Source: Streptomyces sp. NBC_00490 | Lineage (GTDB): Bacteria > Actinomycetota > Actinomycetes > Streptomycetales > Streptomycetaceae | Reading direction: 5' to 3' | Length of the DNA: 64,000 bases | Assembly (NCBI RefSeq): GCF_036013645.1 | Contig: NZ_CP107869.1 | Span: 5,146,001 to 5,210,000 of the forward strand | Shown here: one piece after another, positions 43,717-51,573 of the stretch | Numbering within the stretch: the stretch's first letter is position 1 | Layout: every line of letters starts with the position of its first letter | Made by a program: the position numbers and the translations under genes | Notes under the pieces: model-generated | What the model was told of the DNA's origin: nothing | Seen by the model: the letters and a program-made list of their open reading frames with translations, nothing else | The model's database searches: none

Positions 43717-45003
43717 TCAGGAGCCGTCGGCCCGGACCGCGTACACGTACCGCTTGTCGACGTACTCGCTGGCGTTCCAGATCACTGACTCGCTGTACGA
43801 CCAGCCCGACGCGCCGCTGCTGTGGAAGCTGAGGTCCTCGGAGCCGATGGCGAGGTCGGCGACGGTGCTCGCGCTGTTCGCGCCGGAGGTGAAGGTGCGC
43901 AGCGCGCCCGCGGTGGACTTGCCGGCGCTGACCGAGAGGTAGTGCTTGGTCTTGCGGGAGACGACGCCCTGGATCTTCTGCTGGGCGACGGTGACGGCCT
44001 CGGTCGCGGTGAGCGAACCCGGATGCCGGTCGGTGTAGTCGAGCTCCCAGCGGACCACCTTGGGCACGGTGTTGGTGGGCCTGGTCGAGCCGAGGAAGGG
44101 GTCGCCCCGCTCGTCGTAGTCGACGACGCCGGAGAGCGAGTACTCGCCTATCACCAGGCTGTCGGGGGTGCTGGCGCGGTCGAGGCCTATCGCCGAGTAG
44201 CGCAGCCAGGTTCCCGCGTTGTCGTAGGCGTGGCTCTGCGGGAGAACGTACTGGTAGCCGTAGCCGTAGTACTGACCGTCGGTGTGCAGACCGCACACGT
44301 CCTTCTCCGTGGTGGGGACGGTGAAGAGGGTGTTGAGGTCGAAGATCCTGAGGCCCTTGTACGTGTCGACGACGTACAGCAGATTGCCGTACCACATGAT
44401 CCCGCCGGCGTGTTTGCGGACGGGGTTGAAGGAGTACGCGCCCGTGCCGGTCCTCACCGGTTCGACCAGCAGTACGTGCCGATAGGTGGGTGCGGAGGGG
44501 TTGTTGTAGTCGACGAAGGTGAGCCGCATGCCCTTGTCGAGCTCGTAGTCGTCGTCGCTGTCTTCGTCGGGGTCGGTCTCGAAGTACCAGGAGACCAGGA
44601 TGACCTTGTTGCTGCCGCCCTCGGGGTAGAGCCCGTTGCCGTAGGCGTCGGCGCTGGTGGTGACGCCCTGGGGTATCCAGTAGGCGACCTTCTGGTCGTC
44701 GGGGTCCCAGGCGAATCCGGCCTGGAAGGCCTCGGACGTGCTGGGGGCGCTGCTGAGCGCGTCGGCGCTGCGGTTGGTGTCGGCTATGACGGTGGTCGCG
44801 TCCACCTTGGTCAGACTGGCCGCCAACCCGGCTGCCAGGGCGGCGAATTCGCCGTGGCTGTTGAAGGAGCGGCTGGTCAGTGAGTACTGGCCGGCGTCGA
44901 TGGTCGCGGCGTGCGCGGCGGTGGGGGCGAGCAGGCTGCCGGCGGCACCGACGAACGGTGCGGCGGCCATGCCCTTGATGATCGCTCTTCGCGTCATGGT
45001 CAT
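43717..45003 (-). CDS. Secreted protein with probable beta-propeller fold, Tat signal
   Basis: 428 aa from ATG 45003. The signal TMTRRAIIKGMAAAPFVGAA holds an RR pair and ends PTAAHA, suggesting Tat export. The mature protein is rich in Tyr, Asp and Trp with repeats such as KVILVSWYFETD, RLTFVDYNNPS, GIMWYGNLLYVVDTYKGLRI and DSLVIGEYSLSG, resembling a propeller that tracks a value. No catalytic motif is recognised. Close homologues are common in Streptomyces as 'secreted protein'. Confidence 0.8.
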   Translation of the reverse strand: MTMTRRAIIKGMAAAPFVGAAGSLLAPTAAHAATIDAGQYSLTSRSFNSHGEFAALAAGLAASLTKVDATTVIADTNRSADALSSAPSTSEAFQAGFAWDPDDQKVAYWIPQGVTTSADAYGNGLYPEGGSNKVILVSWYFETDPDEDSDDDYELDKGMRLTFVDYNNPSAPTYRHVLLVEPVRTGTGAYSFNPVRKHAGGIMWYGNLLYVVDTYKGLRIFDLNTLFTVPTTEKDVCGLHTDGQYYGYGYQYVLPQSHAYDNAGTWLRYSAIGLDRASTPDSLVIGEYSLSGVVDYDERGDPFLGSTRPTNTVPKVVRWELDYTDRHPGSLTATEAVTVAQQKIQGVVSRKTKHYLSVSAGKSTAGALRTFTSGANSASTVADLAIGSEDLSFHSSGASGWSYSESVIWNASEYVDKRYVYAVRADGS

Positions 45004-45340
45004 GACGCGAGAAAGTATGCGGATTCGAACAGACAGCACAAGCACATATGTTCGTCACCAACAGGCAAGGGCAGCACACCACTTGCTCCGGGCCCGGTCT
45101 CGGCGGAACCTCGTCCGACTCCGCCGTAGCACGCCCGCACGGCTCCCGGGCGGCCGTTCTCGAGACCCGGTCGAGGGGGGCTAACCGTCCCCTGGGGTAC
45201 GGCTAGCTACACCCCCCACGCGGTAGGCCGCTCCATGGCGGCTGAAGGCCGAGGGGGGCATCGTGGAAAGCAGAGGATCCGAGAGGCACAGACCCGAGGC
45301 ACTGCCCGAGGCACATCACACCTCCCCGGAAGGACATCCC
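45004..45340. other. Intergenic region, no gene seen
   Basis: It holds an imperfect dyad, GGGGTACGGCTAGCTACACC with two more C (about 45193-45214), that could be a regulator site for the small gene at 45341. No convincing ORF. Confidence 0.4.
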
Positions 45341-45547
45341 ATGCAGTCGCTGCCCTCACCCGAGCCGAACGCCACCGTGGCCGCCCTGACCGAGACCGCG
45401 CACGAGAGCGAACTCGCCCCGCTCCTCACCGCCTGGGACCAGACCCACCCGCCCGCGGCCGACCCCGAGTGGCGACACCTCCTGGACGAGCTGGCCCACC
45501 CCCGCACCACCGAGGCGTTCCACCGCCTGGCAGGAGCCACGGCTTGA
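45341..45547 (+). CDS. Small 68-aa protein, unknown
   Basis: ATG 45341 follows GGAAGGA by six bases. MQSLPSPEPNATVAALTETA begins an acidic, soluble helical protein containing PEWRHLLDELAHPRTTEAFH. No family is recognised. It is followed by a clear terminator and is the last chromosomal gene before the integrative element. Confidence 0.6.
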   Translation: MQSLPSPEPNATVAALTETAHESELAPLLTAWDQTHPPAADPEWRHLLDELAHPRTTEAFHRLAGATA

Positions 45548-45582
45548 ACCCGCCCCCTTCTTACCGCCAGACCCAGAACGCC

Positions 45583-45612
45583 AGAGGCCCCGGACATCCC
45601 GCCGGGGCCTCT
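45583..45612 (+). terminator. Terminator after the 68-aa gene
   Basis: AGAGGCCCCGG and CCGGGGCCTCT form an 11-bp stem with an eight-base loop, then TTCTC. Confidence 0.82.
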
Positions 45613-45650
45613 TCTCGTGTGTACGGATGCCGGTCCTTCCCCGACAACGC

Positions 45651-45680
45651 GAGAGGCCCCGGATCTCTCCGGGGCCTCTC
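45651..45680 (-). terminator. Original terminator of tRNA-Arg(ACG), now separated from it
   Basis: GAGAGGCCCCGGA and TCCGGGGCCTCTC form a perfect 13-bp stem with a four-base loop. It lies just beyond the left copy of the tRNA-Arg 3' half, so before integration it would have ended the tRNA transcript. Confidence 0.8.
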
Positions 45681-45686
45681 ACTTCA

Positions 45687-45730
45687 TGTGCACTCGGCAG
45701 GATTCGAACCTGCAACCTTCTGATCCGTAG
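45687..45730 (-). repeat. Left attachment site (displaced tRNA-Arg 3' half)
   Basis: 44 bases identical to 60951-60994, covering the anticodon, anticodon stem 3' strand, T arm and acceptor 3' strand of tRNA-Arg(ACG). The sequences diverge at 45731 and 60995. It is not a functional tRNA. Confidence 0.93.
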
Positions 45731-46087
45731 GCGTGTGCACCACCCGCGTGGGCCCCTCGCCCACCGGGATCTTAATGGGCACATCGAACGCTCAGCCGAG
45801 TGATCAGTACGTAGCCGTGCCCGGCTGTACGCCGCTGTTGATGTCACCCGTTGATGTCACACGCAAAAGCCTTGGACCTGTGGCTTCACCTTGGAGGTTT
45901 GCAGTCTGCGGCCGTGGCTGGAGGCTGCACCGGCTTCCCGATGGATCGTTCAGTCCCGCCACGTTCACACGACTGAGCATCGAGACACCCCTGCACAAGA
46001 GGAACCGCGTACGCCATCATGGAGGTGGCCCATCGCGCAACCGAACTGACCTTCGAACATCAGGGCCGACGAGTAGAAGGACGCACC
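45731..46087. other. Left end of the element, no gene
   Basis: About 357 bp between the attachment repeat and the first cargo gene. Apart from the arm-site pair no coding sequence is supported. The promoter of the dprA-like gene should lie here. Confidence 0.5.
45837..45859 (+). repeat. Left pair of GTTGATGTCA repeats (candidate integrase arm sites)
   Basis: Two direct copies of GTTGATGTCA, 13 bp apart (45837-45846, 45850-45859, separated by CCC). The same pair with the same spacing occurs at 60890-60912. Both pairs are inside the element close to its ends. Confidence 0.7.
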
Positions 46088-47047
46088 ATGACCACCATGA
46101 CTCCCGAGCAGAAGGATCTGCTCGCACTCTGCGCTCTAAGGGTGGAGAGTAAATCTATCGACTGGAACCTGCTTGCCCGGATTTGCCAGTCACGTGAGGC
46201 GCTAGACGTCGTACTCAGCGGGGATCTGCCCGAGGACTCCGCGATCGCTCGCCGTAATCAACCACTCCTACGCGAAGCGCTCGCCTCCATGGACGAGGCG
46301 CGTTCACGGGTTGCGTCTGAGTACGAGGCCGCCGAGAGCGCAGGGGCTCGGCTGGTAACAGTCCTTGACCCTGACTACCCCGCAAACCTACGCGTGATCC
46401 CGAACCTCCCGCCGTTCCTCTTCTACCTCGGTTGCCTCGAAGCGCGTGACGCTCGGTCAGCCGCAGTGGTAGGTACGCGCAACGCCAGCGAGGAGGGGTT
46501 GCAGCGCGCTGCACGAATGGCGCGGGGTCTCGTTGAGCACGATGTCGTGGTTTTCAGTGGTCTTGCAAAGGGCGTCGATACCGCTGCCCACACCGCGACC
46601 GTGGACGCCGGCGGCCGTACCGTTGCTGTCATGGGAACGGGAATTGCCCATAAGATTTACCCTGCACAGAATAAACCTCTCGCTGCACAAATCGTTGAGA
46701 GCGGCGGCGCATTGGTCTCCCAGTTCTGGCCCACGTCCAGCGCAGCAACGTGGACCTTCCCGCGGAGAAATGTCGTCACATCAGGCTCCACTATGGGCAG
46801 CATCGTCGTCGAGGCGTCATCGACGTCCGGGGCGAAGATGCAGGCACGAATCGCGCACGAGCATGGCAAGCACGTCTTCCTGTTGCGGTCTCTGGCTACC
46901 AAGGAGCCATGGGCAGCGAAGATGATCGCCGAACGCAAAGCCGTGGAAGTGACCGAGCTGAACGACGTCCTTGCACTCATGGGCGAAGCAACACGCGTAC
47001 AACAAGCCGGAGAACAGCGTCTTCAGCTCACGCTGGCGGGTCTGTGA
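46088..47047 (+). CDS. DprA-like protein (ShosA-like partner of the adjacent PRTase)
   Basis: 319 aa from ATG 46088, behind GAAGGA. A helical N-terminus is followed by a Rossmann DprA/Smf core: AAVVGTRNASEEG, VVFSGLAKGVDTAAHTATVD, VMGTGIAHKIYPAQNKPLA and FPRRNVVTSGSTMGSIVVEA. No clear winged-helix C-terminus. Housekeeping DprA loads RecA on incoming DNA, but here the gene sits on a mobile element and is coupled (GTGA overlap) to a ComF-like phosphoribosyltransferase. That pairing is the architecture of ShosTA, where the DprA-like protein is the antitoxin. Assignment by architecture only. Confidence 0.85.
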   Translation: MTTMTPEQKDLLALCALRVESKSIDWNLLARICQSREALDVVLSGDLPEDSAIARRNQPLLREALASMDEARSRVASEYEAAESAGARLVTVLDPDYPANLRVIPNLPPFLFYLGCLEARDARSAAVVGTRNASEEGLQRAARMARGLVEHDVVVFSGLAKGVDTAAHTATVDAGGRTVAVMGTGIAHKIYPAQNKPLAAQIVESGGALVSQFWPTSSAATWTFPRRNVVTSGSTMGSIVVEASSTSGAKMQARIAHEHGKHVFLLRSLATKEPWAAKMIAERKAVEVTELNDVLALMGEATRVQQAGEQRLQLTLAGL

Positions 47048-47793
47048 CCCACGCTGCGGACCTACCTCTGCCTCTTGGCTTTCCAAAGTGCCGCACCTGC
47101 GCATACGTCCGGATCGGTTCACCGGACGTATGCGCAGAGTGCGCTGGGCAAACTCTGCATCCCCTCGCTGAACATCATTGCGATCTTTGCAGTCAATCCC
47201 TGACTTCACCTGACGACGAGTGCCGAAACCCTATTTGCCGCTGGACCCCACGGCAACGACACTTCACGCGTGTAGATGCTATCGCGATGTTCGCCGATCC
47301 TTTAGAGCAGAAAATCAAGCGTTTTAAGTACGACGGGTACACCGGCTGGGGGCTCATATTCGGTCGCCTAATAGTCGGCTGGCTCAATGCACACGAGGCG
47401 AACGTCGAGGATATTGACCTTATCATCGGCAATCCCACAGCTCCGGAGCGAACGCCAGTACGCCACATTGAAGTAATGATGAAATCGGCGTATGCAGAAG
47501 ACATTCGCGGGCGTTGGCCGATAGCCAGCCCAGAAAATCCTGTGCTAATCAAGAGGTACGAAACCGAAAAATCAGCCGGCAAGGGCTGGTCTGCGAAAAT
47601 GGATGCTGCACGCCAACATGCGGCAGCTTTGCAGCTATGCCAAAGCGTCGAAGGTCAAAGAATTCTACTAGTGGATGACATCTTCACCACAGGAGCAACC
47701 TTTCACACCGTCGGAAAGCGGCTCATTACCGAGTGGGGAGCTACTGAGGTACGCGGCCTGGTCCTTGCGCGAGTCCCGTTTGGCCTATCGTAG
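47044..47793 (+). CDS. ComF-like phosphoribosyltransferase with Cys-rich N-terminus (ShosT-like)
   Basis: 249 aa from GTG 47044, overlapping the dprA-like stop as GTGA. The first about 70 residues hold eight Cys in four CxxC-like pairs (C16/C19, C30/C33, C46/C49, C60/C65), probably zinc ribbons. The PRTase core has KIKRFKYDGY, LIIGNPTAPERTP and the PRPP loop RILLVDDIFTTGATF (about 206-220). Residue 87 is encoded by TTA (47302-47304), so translation may depend on bldA tRNA. In ShosTA the PRTase is the toxin. Substrate here is unknown. Confidence 0.85.
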   Translation: MTHAADLPLPLGFPKCRTCAYVRIGSPDVCAECAGQTLHPLAEHHCDLCSQSLTSPDDECRNPICRWTPRQRHFTRVDAIAMFADPLEQKIKRFKYDGYTGWGLIFGRLIVGWLNAHEANVEDIDLIIGNPTAPERTPVRHIEVMMKSAYAEDIRGRWPIASPENPVLIKRYETEKSAGKGWSAKMDAARQHAAALQLCQSVEGQRILLVDDIFTTGATFHTVGKRLITEWGATEVRGLVLARVPFGLS

Positions 47794-47849
47794 TGCCCAC
47801 GGAAAACCATGGTGCGCTATCTATCTGCTCTGCGACTAGCTGGGCGAGG

Positions 47850-48662
47850 CTAAATATCCCCTCGCCGAGCACTCCTATCTTTAAGTTGCTGTAGCTTCTC
47901 GGCGGGGAAGAAATCTTCCTCCACTTGCCAACCATACCTAAGCTCGAACATCATATCGATATTAGAGGCGGGAAAAATCCTGTTCTCAAATAGCATTTCC
48001 CAGAGTGGCTCGATCGTCAAGGCTGCCCCATAACCAAGCTCTGGGGCAGCATGGTCCGTGAGCAGGGAAGAAGTAACAACCCCCAGCAACCATCCACTCT
48101 CAGTCAGAACGGGACCGCCACTGAAACCGCCCCGCGCCATTGGGGAGATAATAAAGAGCGGATTGCGCGATCCGAGGTATGGGTCAATAATTGTATTCAC
48201 CTCGCCTCGAACAGCAACCAGTCGCGGCCCCGGAGAGGTAGGAATCGGCGGATAACCGAACGCCACGACCTTCATCAGAACCATTGAGTCATCAATCCAA
48301 TCGTTTAGATGACTTCCAATCTCAATATGGTCGACCTTTTTTACTTCACCCCGCCCCCAGAAATTTACTCTATTCATGTAATAATCTAGCGAAAAATCCG
48401 TCTTAAGTAGAGCGAGATCCACCATAGGGTCAGATGGATATATAATCTCTACCGATTCCAAAGATACAGAACCGTAGTAGGCGGGAATTAGATTGGTTAA
48501 CTCTCTGCCTTCAACGACATGTCGCGCAGTCACCAGGTATCCATCGCCAATATGAAATGCCGTCCCTATTCCAAGTTCTCCATCCTCGCCCCGCGTTTCA
48601 ACGCACAGGAGACAAGGGGAATATAGGCTGTAAAAACCTAATTGCGGAGCAGAATCTTCCAT
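47850..48662 (-). CDS. Trypsin-like serine protease, low-GC cargo gene
   Basis: 270 aa. Chymotrypsin-fold signatures: TAFHIGDGYLVTARHVV (H48), DPMVDLALLKTD (D82), PMARGGFSGGPVLTESG (S181), all present and ordered. No signal peptide, so probably intracellular, as in proteases serving as effectors in bacterial defence modules. GC is about 50 percent by eye, far below the chromosome, with A/T-ended codons and a TTA at codon 8 (48639-48641). Convergent with the PRTase gene, 56 bases apart. Recent transfer is likely. Target unknown. Confidence 0.85.
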   Translation of the reverse strand: MEDSAPQLGFYSLYSPCLLCVETRGEDGELGIGTAFHIGDGYLVTARHVVEGRELTNLIPAYYGSVSLESVEIIYPSDPMVDLALLKTDFSLDYYMNRVNFWGRGEVKKVDHIEIGSHLNDWIDDSMVLMKVVAFGYPPIPTSPGPRLVAVRGEVNTIIDPYLGSRNPLFIISPMARGGFSGGPVLTESGWLLGVVTSSLLTDHAAPELGYGAALTIEPLWEMLFENRIFPASNIDMMFELRYGWQVEEDFFPAEKLQQLKDRSARRGDI

Positions 48663-48893
48663 AGAGAAATTCTAGCGATATACGGGCGACCCCGGGGTCT
48701 CTTTGGTGCACTCAGCTCGGACGCACAAGCGGTCACCCTCCTCACCGGCCCCAGGGGCAGATCACCCGGCGTCGCCGTGGTCGCTGGTCCGTCTCGCGTG
48801 GGTCCGCGGGCCGCTGCCAACGCTCAGGGATAGATGACATGAGACAGCAGCGTCCGGGGGACTCAGCGCACACAGGTCTTTTCTGTGTTCAGG

Positions 48894-49706
48894 TCACCAC
48901 TGGCAGAACGCAACGGCTGCGTCATCGCCGGACTTGTAGCGTGGCCATCGAAGCCCGGTTGGGTCTGTCGCCTCGACTTTGCGCACCTCGTTGATCAGTT
49001 CTGCCGGGCCTCCCGTACGAAGCGTCTCGAAGACATCGGACCAAGTCGCCATCTGGTACTCAGTCACGAGACGCGATACGCCGTCGGACATGACGGCAGC
49101 AGAGCTAGCCGCTTCGAGCGGTCTTGTACCCGTCAATGCATGCTCAGCTGCCTCCGGGCTGGCCGAAGCCACCCAGTACCCAGCTGGCGTGTTGCGGACC
49201 TGTCGCTGTGCGAGGACCAAGCCTTGCAGAGCCTCTCTGTGCCCCTGCGTGTGCGTCTCATGTCGCTCTACCTCAGAGCGCATTTCGGGCAGGACGTCGT
49301 CAACGCGGAGATCTGTTATTACTGAGTAGCCATCAGGGCCGTCGAAGACGACGGGTGAGTCCGCGAGAACCAGATGGTCAAGCAACCCGTTTCGATGCCG
49401 CAGAACCGCCACCGTGGCCGACGGCGTCCCCGGGTTACTTAGGTCGCACTCGGGGTGTAGTACAGCGACGCGTTCGAGTGCTTCCGCCAAGCCACTGGTG
49501 AGCGATCGGTCCGGCTCCGCGAGCGCGGCCACCAACTGACTGCCCAGATGAGCGACGTACCACGGGACACCATGGCGGCACCCCGTGGGCAAACCGGCCG
49601 TGCTCAGTCCGTCCAGCACGATGGCGAGGGTGGGCGTGCCGGCCACCCAATCCTCGTTCGGATTCGCTCCGCCGGGACGTGTGTCGATGGAGACTCGCAT
49701 GATCAC
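48894..49706 (-). CDS. PP2C-like (PPM) protein phosphatase
   Basis: 270 aa. Metal-site motifs in order: ANPNEDWVAG (ED near residue 18), LAIVLDGLS (DG), LVLADSPVVFDG (degenerate GDS box), AAVMSDGVSRL (DG) and KSGDDAAVAFCQW (DD). The set supports an active Mn/Mg-dependent phosphatase, although the GD box is altered. GTG 49706 overlaps the TGA of the HTH gene as GTGA, so the two proteins are made together. No kinase gene is beside it; it may reverse phosphorylation by a chromosomal Ser/Thr kinase. Confidence 0.8.
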   Translation of the reverse strand: MIMRVSIDTRPGGANPNEDWVAGTPTLAIVLDGLSTAGLPTGCRHGVPWYVAHLGSQLVAALAEPDRSLTSGLAEALERVAVLHPECDLSNPGTPSATVAVLRHRNGLLDHLVLADSPVVFDGPDGYSVITDLRVDDVLPEMRSEVERHETHTQGHREALQGLVLAQRQVRNTPAGYWVASASPEAAEHALTGTRPLEAASSAAVMSDGVSRLVTEYQMATWSDVFETLRTGGPAELINEVRKVEATDPTGLRWPRYKSGDDAAVAFCQW

Positions 49707-50545
49707 GCCTCATGTCGGTACAGCGGGGTGACACGTCGACTCTCCAGCACGTCGAGCGTCTTGGGGTCGTAGCGGCATGAGATGAGCGTCGAGAACCGTC
49801 GTGTACGGACCTCTCGGTACAGCTCAGCCAAGTTGTTCTCCAGGAAGTGAACGACTCCGTTCGCGCCAATGGAGTGGACTCCAGCGATGTACAGGAACGT
49901 CCCACGACCGTCCAAGCGCGGGAGGCGACCGAGGTACCCGAAGTCACCTGCTGAACCGTCTTCGTCCATCGGGGATCGGTACTTCTCCCCGGTTTTCCGG
50001 TCCACCAGGTGCCAGGCTCGATCCTTCTCAAACGCTAGGTTGTCGTCCCCTTCCAGTACCTGCGCAACTATGGGTGACAGTCGCGGCCCGCAGACGACGA
50101 CGTGGTTGTCACGGTTCAGATTGATGATCCCTGTCGGCGGAACCACCTCGTATTTCGCCTCAAGCTTCATGCCCGCGAGCAGCGTGCGCAGGTGCTCGAA
50201 GTTGCTGATGTCCTCTCTGGTGACCACCTCGCTGGACTGCTCGGGGGTCTTGCCGGCCTCGTATTTGCCACCGAGCGACACCGTCACCATGTCCGTGCCG
50301 AAGAACGCTCGCTCTGGGGGCGGGCCGGCGGACGCGAGTTGCCCGACACGGCCTCGGCTCACACCGAGTCGCTTCGCGATTTCTGCCTGAGTCAGGCCTG
50401 ACGCTTGCGCTTCCTCGATGGCCTCACGACGGATGCGGGAGAGCTCCAGCACCCATCCCTGATACGTCGCCATGAGGTCGATTGCCGCTTTCGCGCGGTC
50501 GACCGGCTCAGCGATCCCGGAGACCTGCTCCATGTCTGCGTGCAC
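49703..50545 (-). CDS. Helix-turn-helix protein with large C-terminal domain
   Basis: 280 aa. Residues about 48-72 form an HTH (ASGLTQAEIAKRLGVSRGRV), like a sigma region 4 or Xre-type helix pair. Residues about 105-280 are an unassigned globular domain with GPRLSPIVAQVLEGDDNLAF, WHLVDRKTGEKYRSP and LYIAGVHSIGANGVVHFLEN, perhaps ligand sensing. GTG 50545 follows GGAGAG; ATG 50533 is the alternative. Divergent from the transfer genes, with repeats in the intergenic region, so it may be the element's regulator. Confidence 0.75.
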   Translation of the reverse strand: MHADMEQVSGIAEPVDRAKAAIDLMATYQGWVLELSRIRREAIEEAQASGLTQAEIAKRLGVSRGRVGQLASAGPPPERAFFGTDMVTVSLGGKYEAGKTPEQSSEVVTREDISNFEHLRTLLAGMKLEAKYEVVPPTGIINLNRDNHVVVCGPRLSPIVAQVLEGDDNLAFEKDRAWHLVDRKTGEKYRSPMDEDGSAGDFGYLGRLPRLDGRGTFLYIAGVHSIGANGVVHFLENNLAELYREVRTRRFSTLISCRYDPKTLDVLESRRVTPLYRHEA

Positions 50546-50974
50546 GACTCTCCATCCATTGCCTAGGGGGGCTACACGACTCTATCGCGAGAGGGGGTTG
50601 CGCGCAGCCTCGGGCTTGCCTATGGTCTCTAACAAGCAAGACGGCAACCCCCCCTAAGCAAGACGGGGGCGACCCCCTCTTGCACCTGCTTGACCTGCAA
50701 CAACGCACCACAAGGGGCCCGGGACAGAGCGGGCCGAGGGCGCCCCCGACCCTGGGCATTCGGGAGGGCTTAGACCGAAAGGTCACGTCTCCATACGCCT
50801 ACAACGGGGTCATGTCGCGCTACCTGATACGGGCGCAGCACCCCCGAAGGAGACATGCACGTCGCCCCGGCATCCAGCCGTGAAGGGTGCGAGATCGAAT
50901 CTCGCCCGGGGCACTGCGTCCGCCATAACGGCTGACGCGGCAGTCAGTCCTCCGTGGACCCGAGAGGGGAAGTC
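50546..50974. promoter_or_regulatory. Divergent control region with AAGCAAGACGG repeats
   Basis: About 430 bp. AAGCAAGACGG occurs twice (50634-50644, 50656-50666; 22 bp apart), flanked by inverted CTTGC cores at about 50615, 50679 and 50688. G-tract and C-tract runs lie between. The array sits upstream of the HTH gene and is a plausible operator. A tRNA-like fold at 50864-50913 is described separately. No convincing gene in this stretch. Confidence 0.45.
50864..50913 (+). ncRNA. tRNA-like minimal fold (acceptor plus T arm)
   Basis: GCCCCGG (50864-50870) pairs with CCGGGGC (50906-50912), followed by A. Immediately 5' of the second strand is a T-arm-like hairpin GCGAG-ATCGAAT-CTCGC (50889-50905), whose loop differs from TTCGAAT at one base. 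Only 18 bases separate the first strand from this arm, so D and anticodon arms are missing. It may be a tRNA remnant or a structured leader of the gene at 50975. Confidence 0.35.
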
Positions 50975-51148
50975 ATGCGCCGGATCACGAACCCCAAGCA
51001 CCCCAACGTCGACCAGGTCGGGACGGACGTTCAGTACGAGGGCGAGCCGCACCGGATCACGGACGTCGGCGGCGGCTCCTTCACGCTCGTCCGTCTCCGC
51101 GATGGATACGGCCGGACCGTCTCGATTCGCAAGGTCAACGGCCGCTAG
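50975..51148 (+). CDS. Small element protein, unknown
   Basis: 57 aa. ATG 50975 follows GAGAGGGGA. Contains VDQVGTDVQYEGEPHRITDV and FTLVRLRDGYGRTVSIRKV, a compact beta-rich protein. No family is recognised. First gene of the rightward element transcript, followed by a terminator/attenuator. Confidence 0.6.
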   Translation: MRRITNPKHPNVDQVGTDVQYEGEPHRITDVGGGSFTLVRLRDGYGRTVSIRKVNGR

Positions 51149-51208
51149 CCGAGGCACCGCCTGGCACGACTTACCGCCCCTGCGGGGGCCACCACCACAC
51201 AACGGCGC

Positions 51209-51238
51209 GCGGCTCCCGGGGGGCAACCCGGGAGCCGC
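51209..51238 (+). terminator. Hairpin terminator or attenuator
   Basis: GCGGCTCCCGGG and CCCGGGAGCCGC form a 12-bp stem with a six-base loop, between the 57-aa gene and the DUF6284 gene. Confidence 0.75.
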
Positions 51239-51276
51239 TGTCGGGCCGTTTTCACCTACCAGGGAGACCACGACCC

Positions 51277-51573
51277 ATGAGCACCATCGTCACTGTTCAG
51301 GGCACTGTTACGACGTCCGATGACTGGACACCGTTCGCTAGCCTCGCCGACTTCTTCATGGAGCCGACAGACGCAGAGCTGGATGCGATCGAGCAGGAGA
51401 TGCCGCTGATCCTGGCGGACGTCGACCTGCTCGACGCGCAGATCATCACGCTGGACCGCACGCCGAACGAGGTGGACGCCCGACGTATCCGCCGCGCCCG
51501 GCGCCGGGTGCTCACCGCTCGCCGCACGCTCGCCAACCAGAGCGTCACGGGCGCTTCCGGGGGTGCGGCGTGA
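51277..51573 (+). CDS. DUF6284 family protein
   Basis: 98 aa. Helical, with EPTDAELDAIEQEMPLILAD and the C-terminal RRIRRARRRVLTARRTL typical of the family, found on actinomycete plasmids and integrative elements. AGGGAG precedes ATG 51277. It overlaps the next gene as GTGA. Confidence 0.78.
   Translation: MSTIVTVQGTVTTSDDWTPFASLADFFMEPTDAELDAIEQEMPLILADVDLLDAQIITLDRTPNEVDARRIRRARRRVLTARRTLANQSVTGASGGAA

Noticed and set aside
45689..45761. Second tRNA-Arg gene at the left repeat
   Set aside because: Only the 3' half is present; the sequence past 45730 does not form D arm or acceptor 5' strand. It is the displaced attachment site.
46088..47047. Housekeeping competence dprA
   Set aside because: Its place on a mobile element and coupling to a PRTase argue for a cargo role; phylogeny would be needed to exclude fully.
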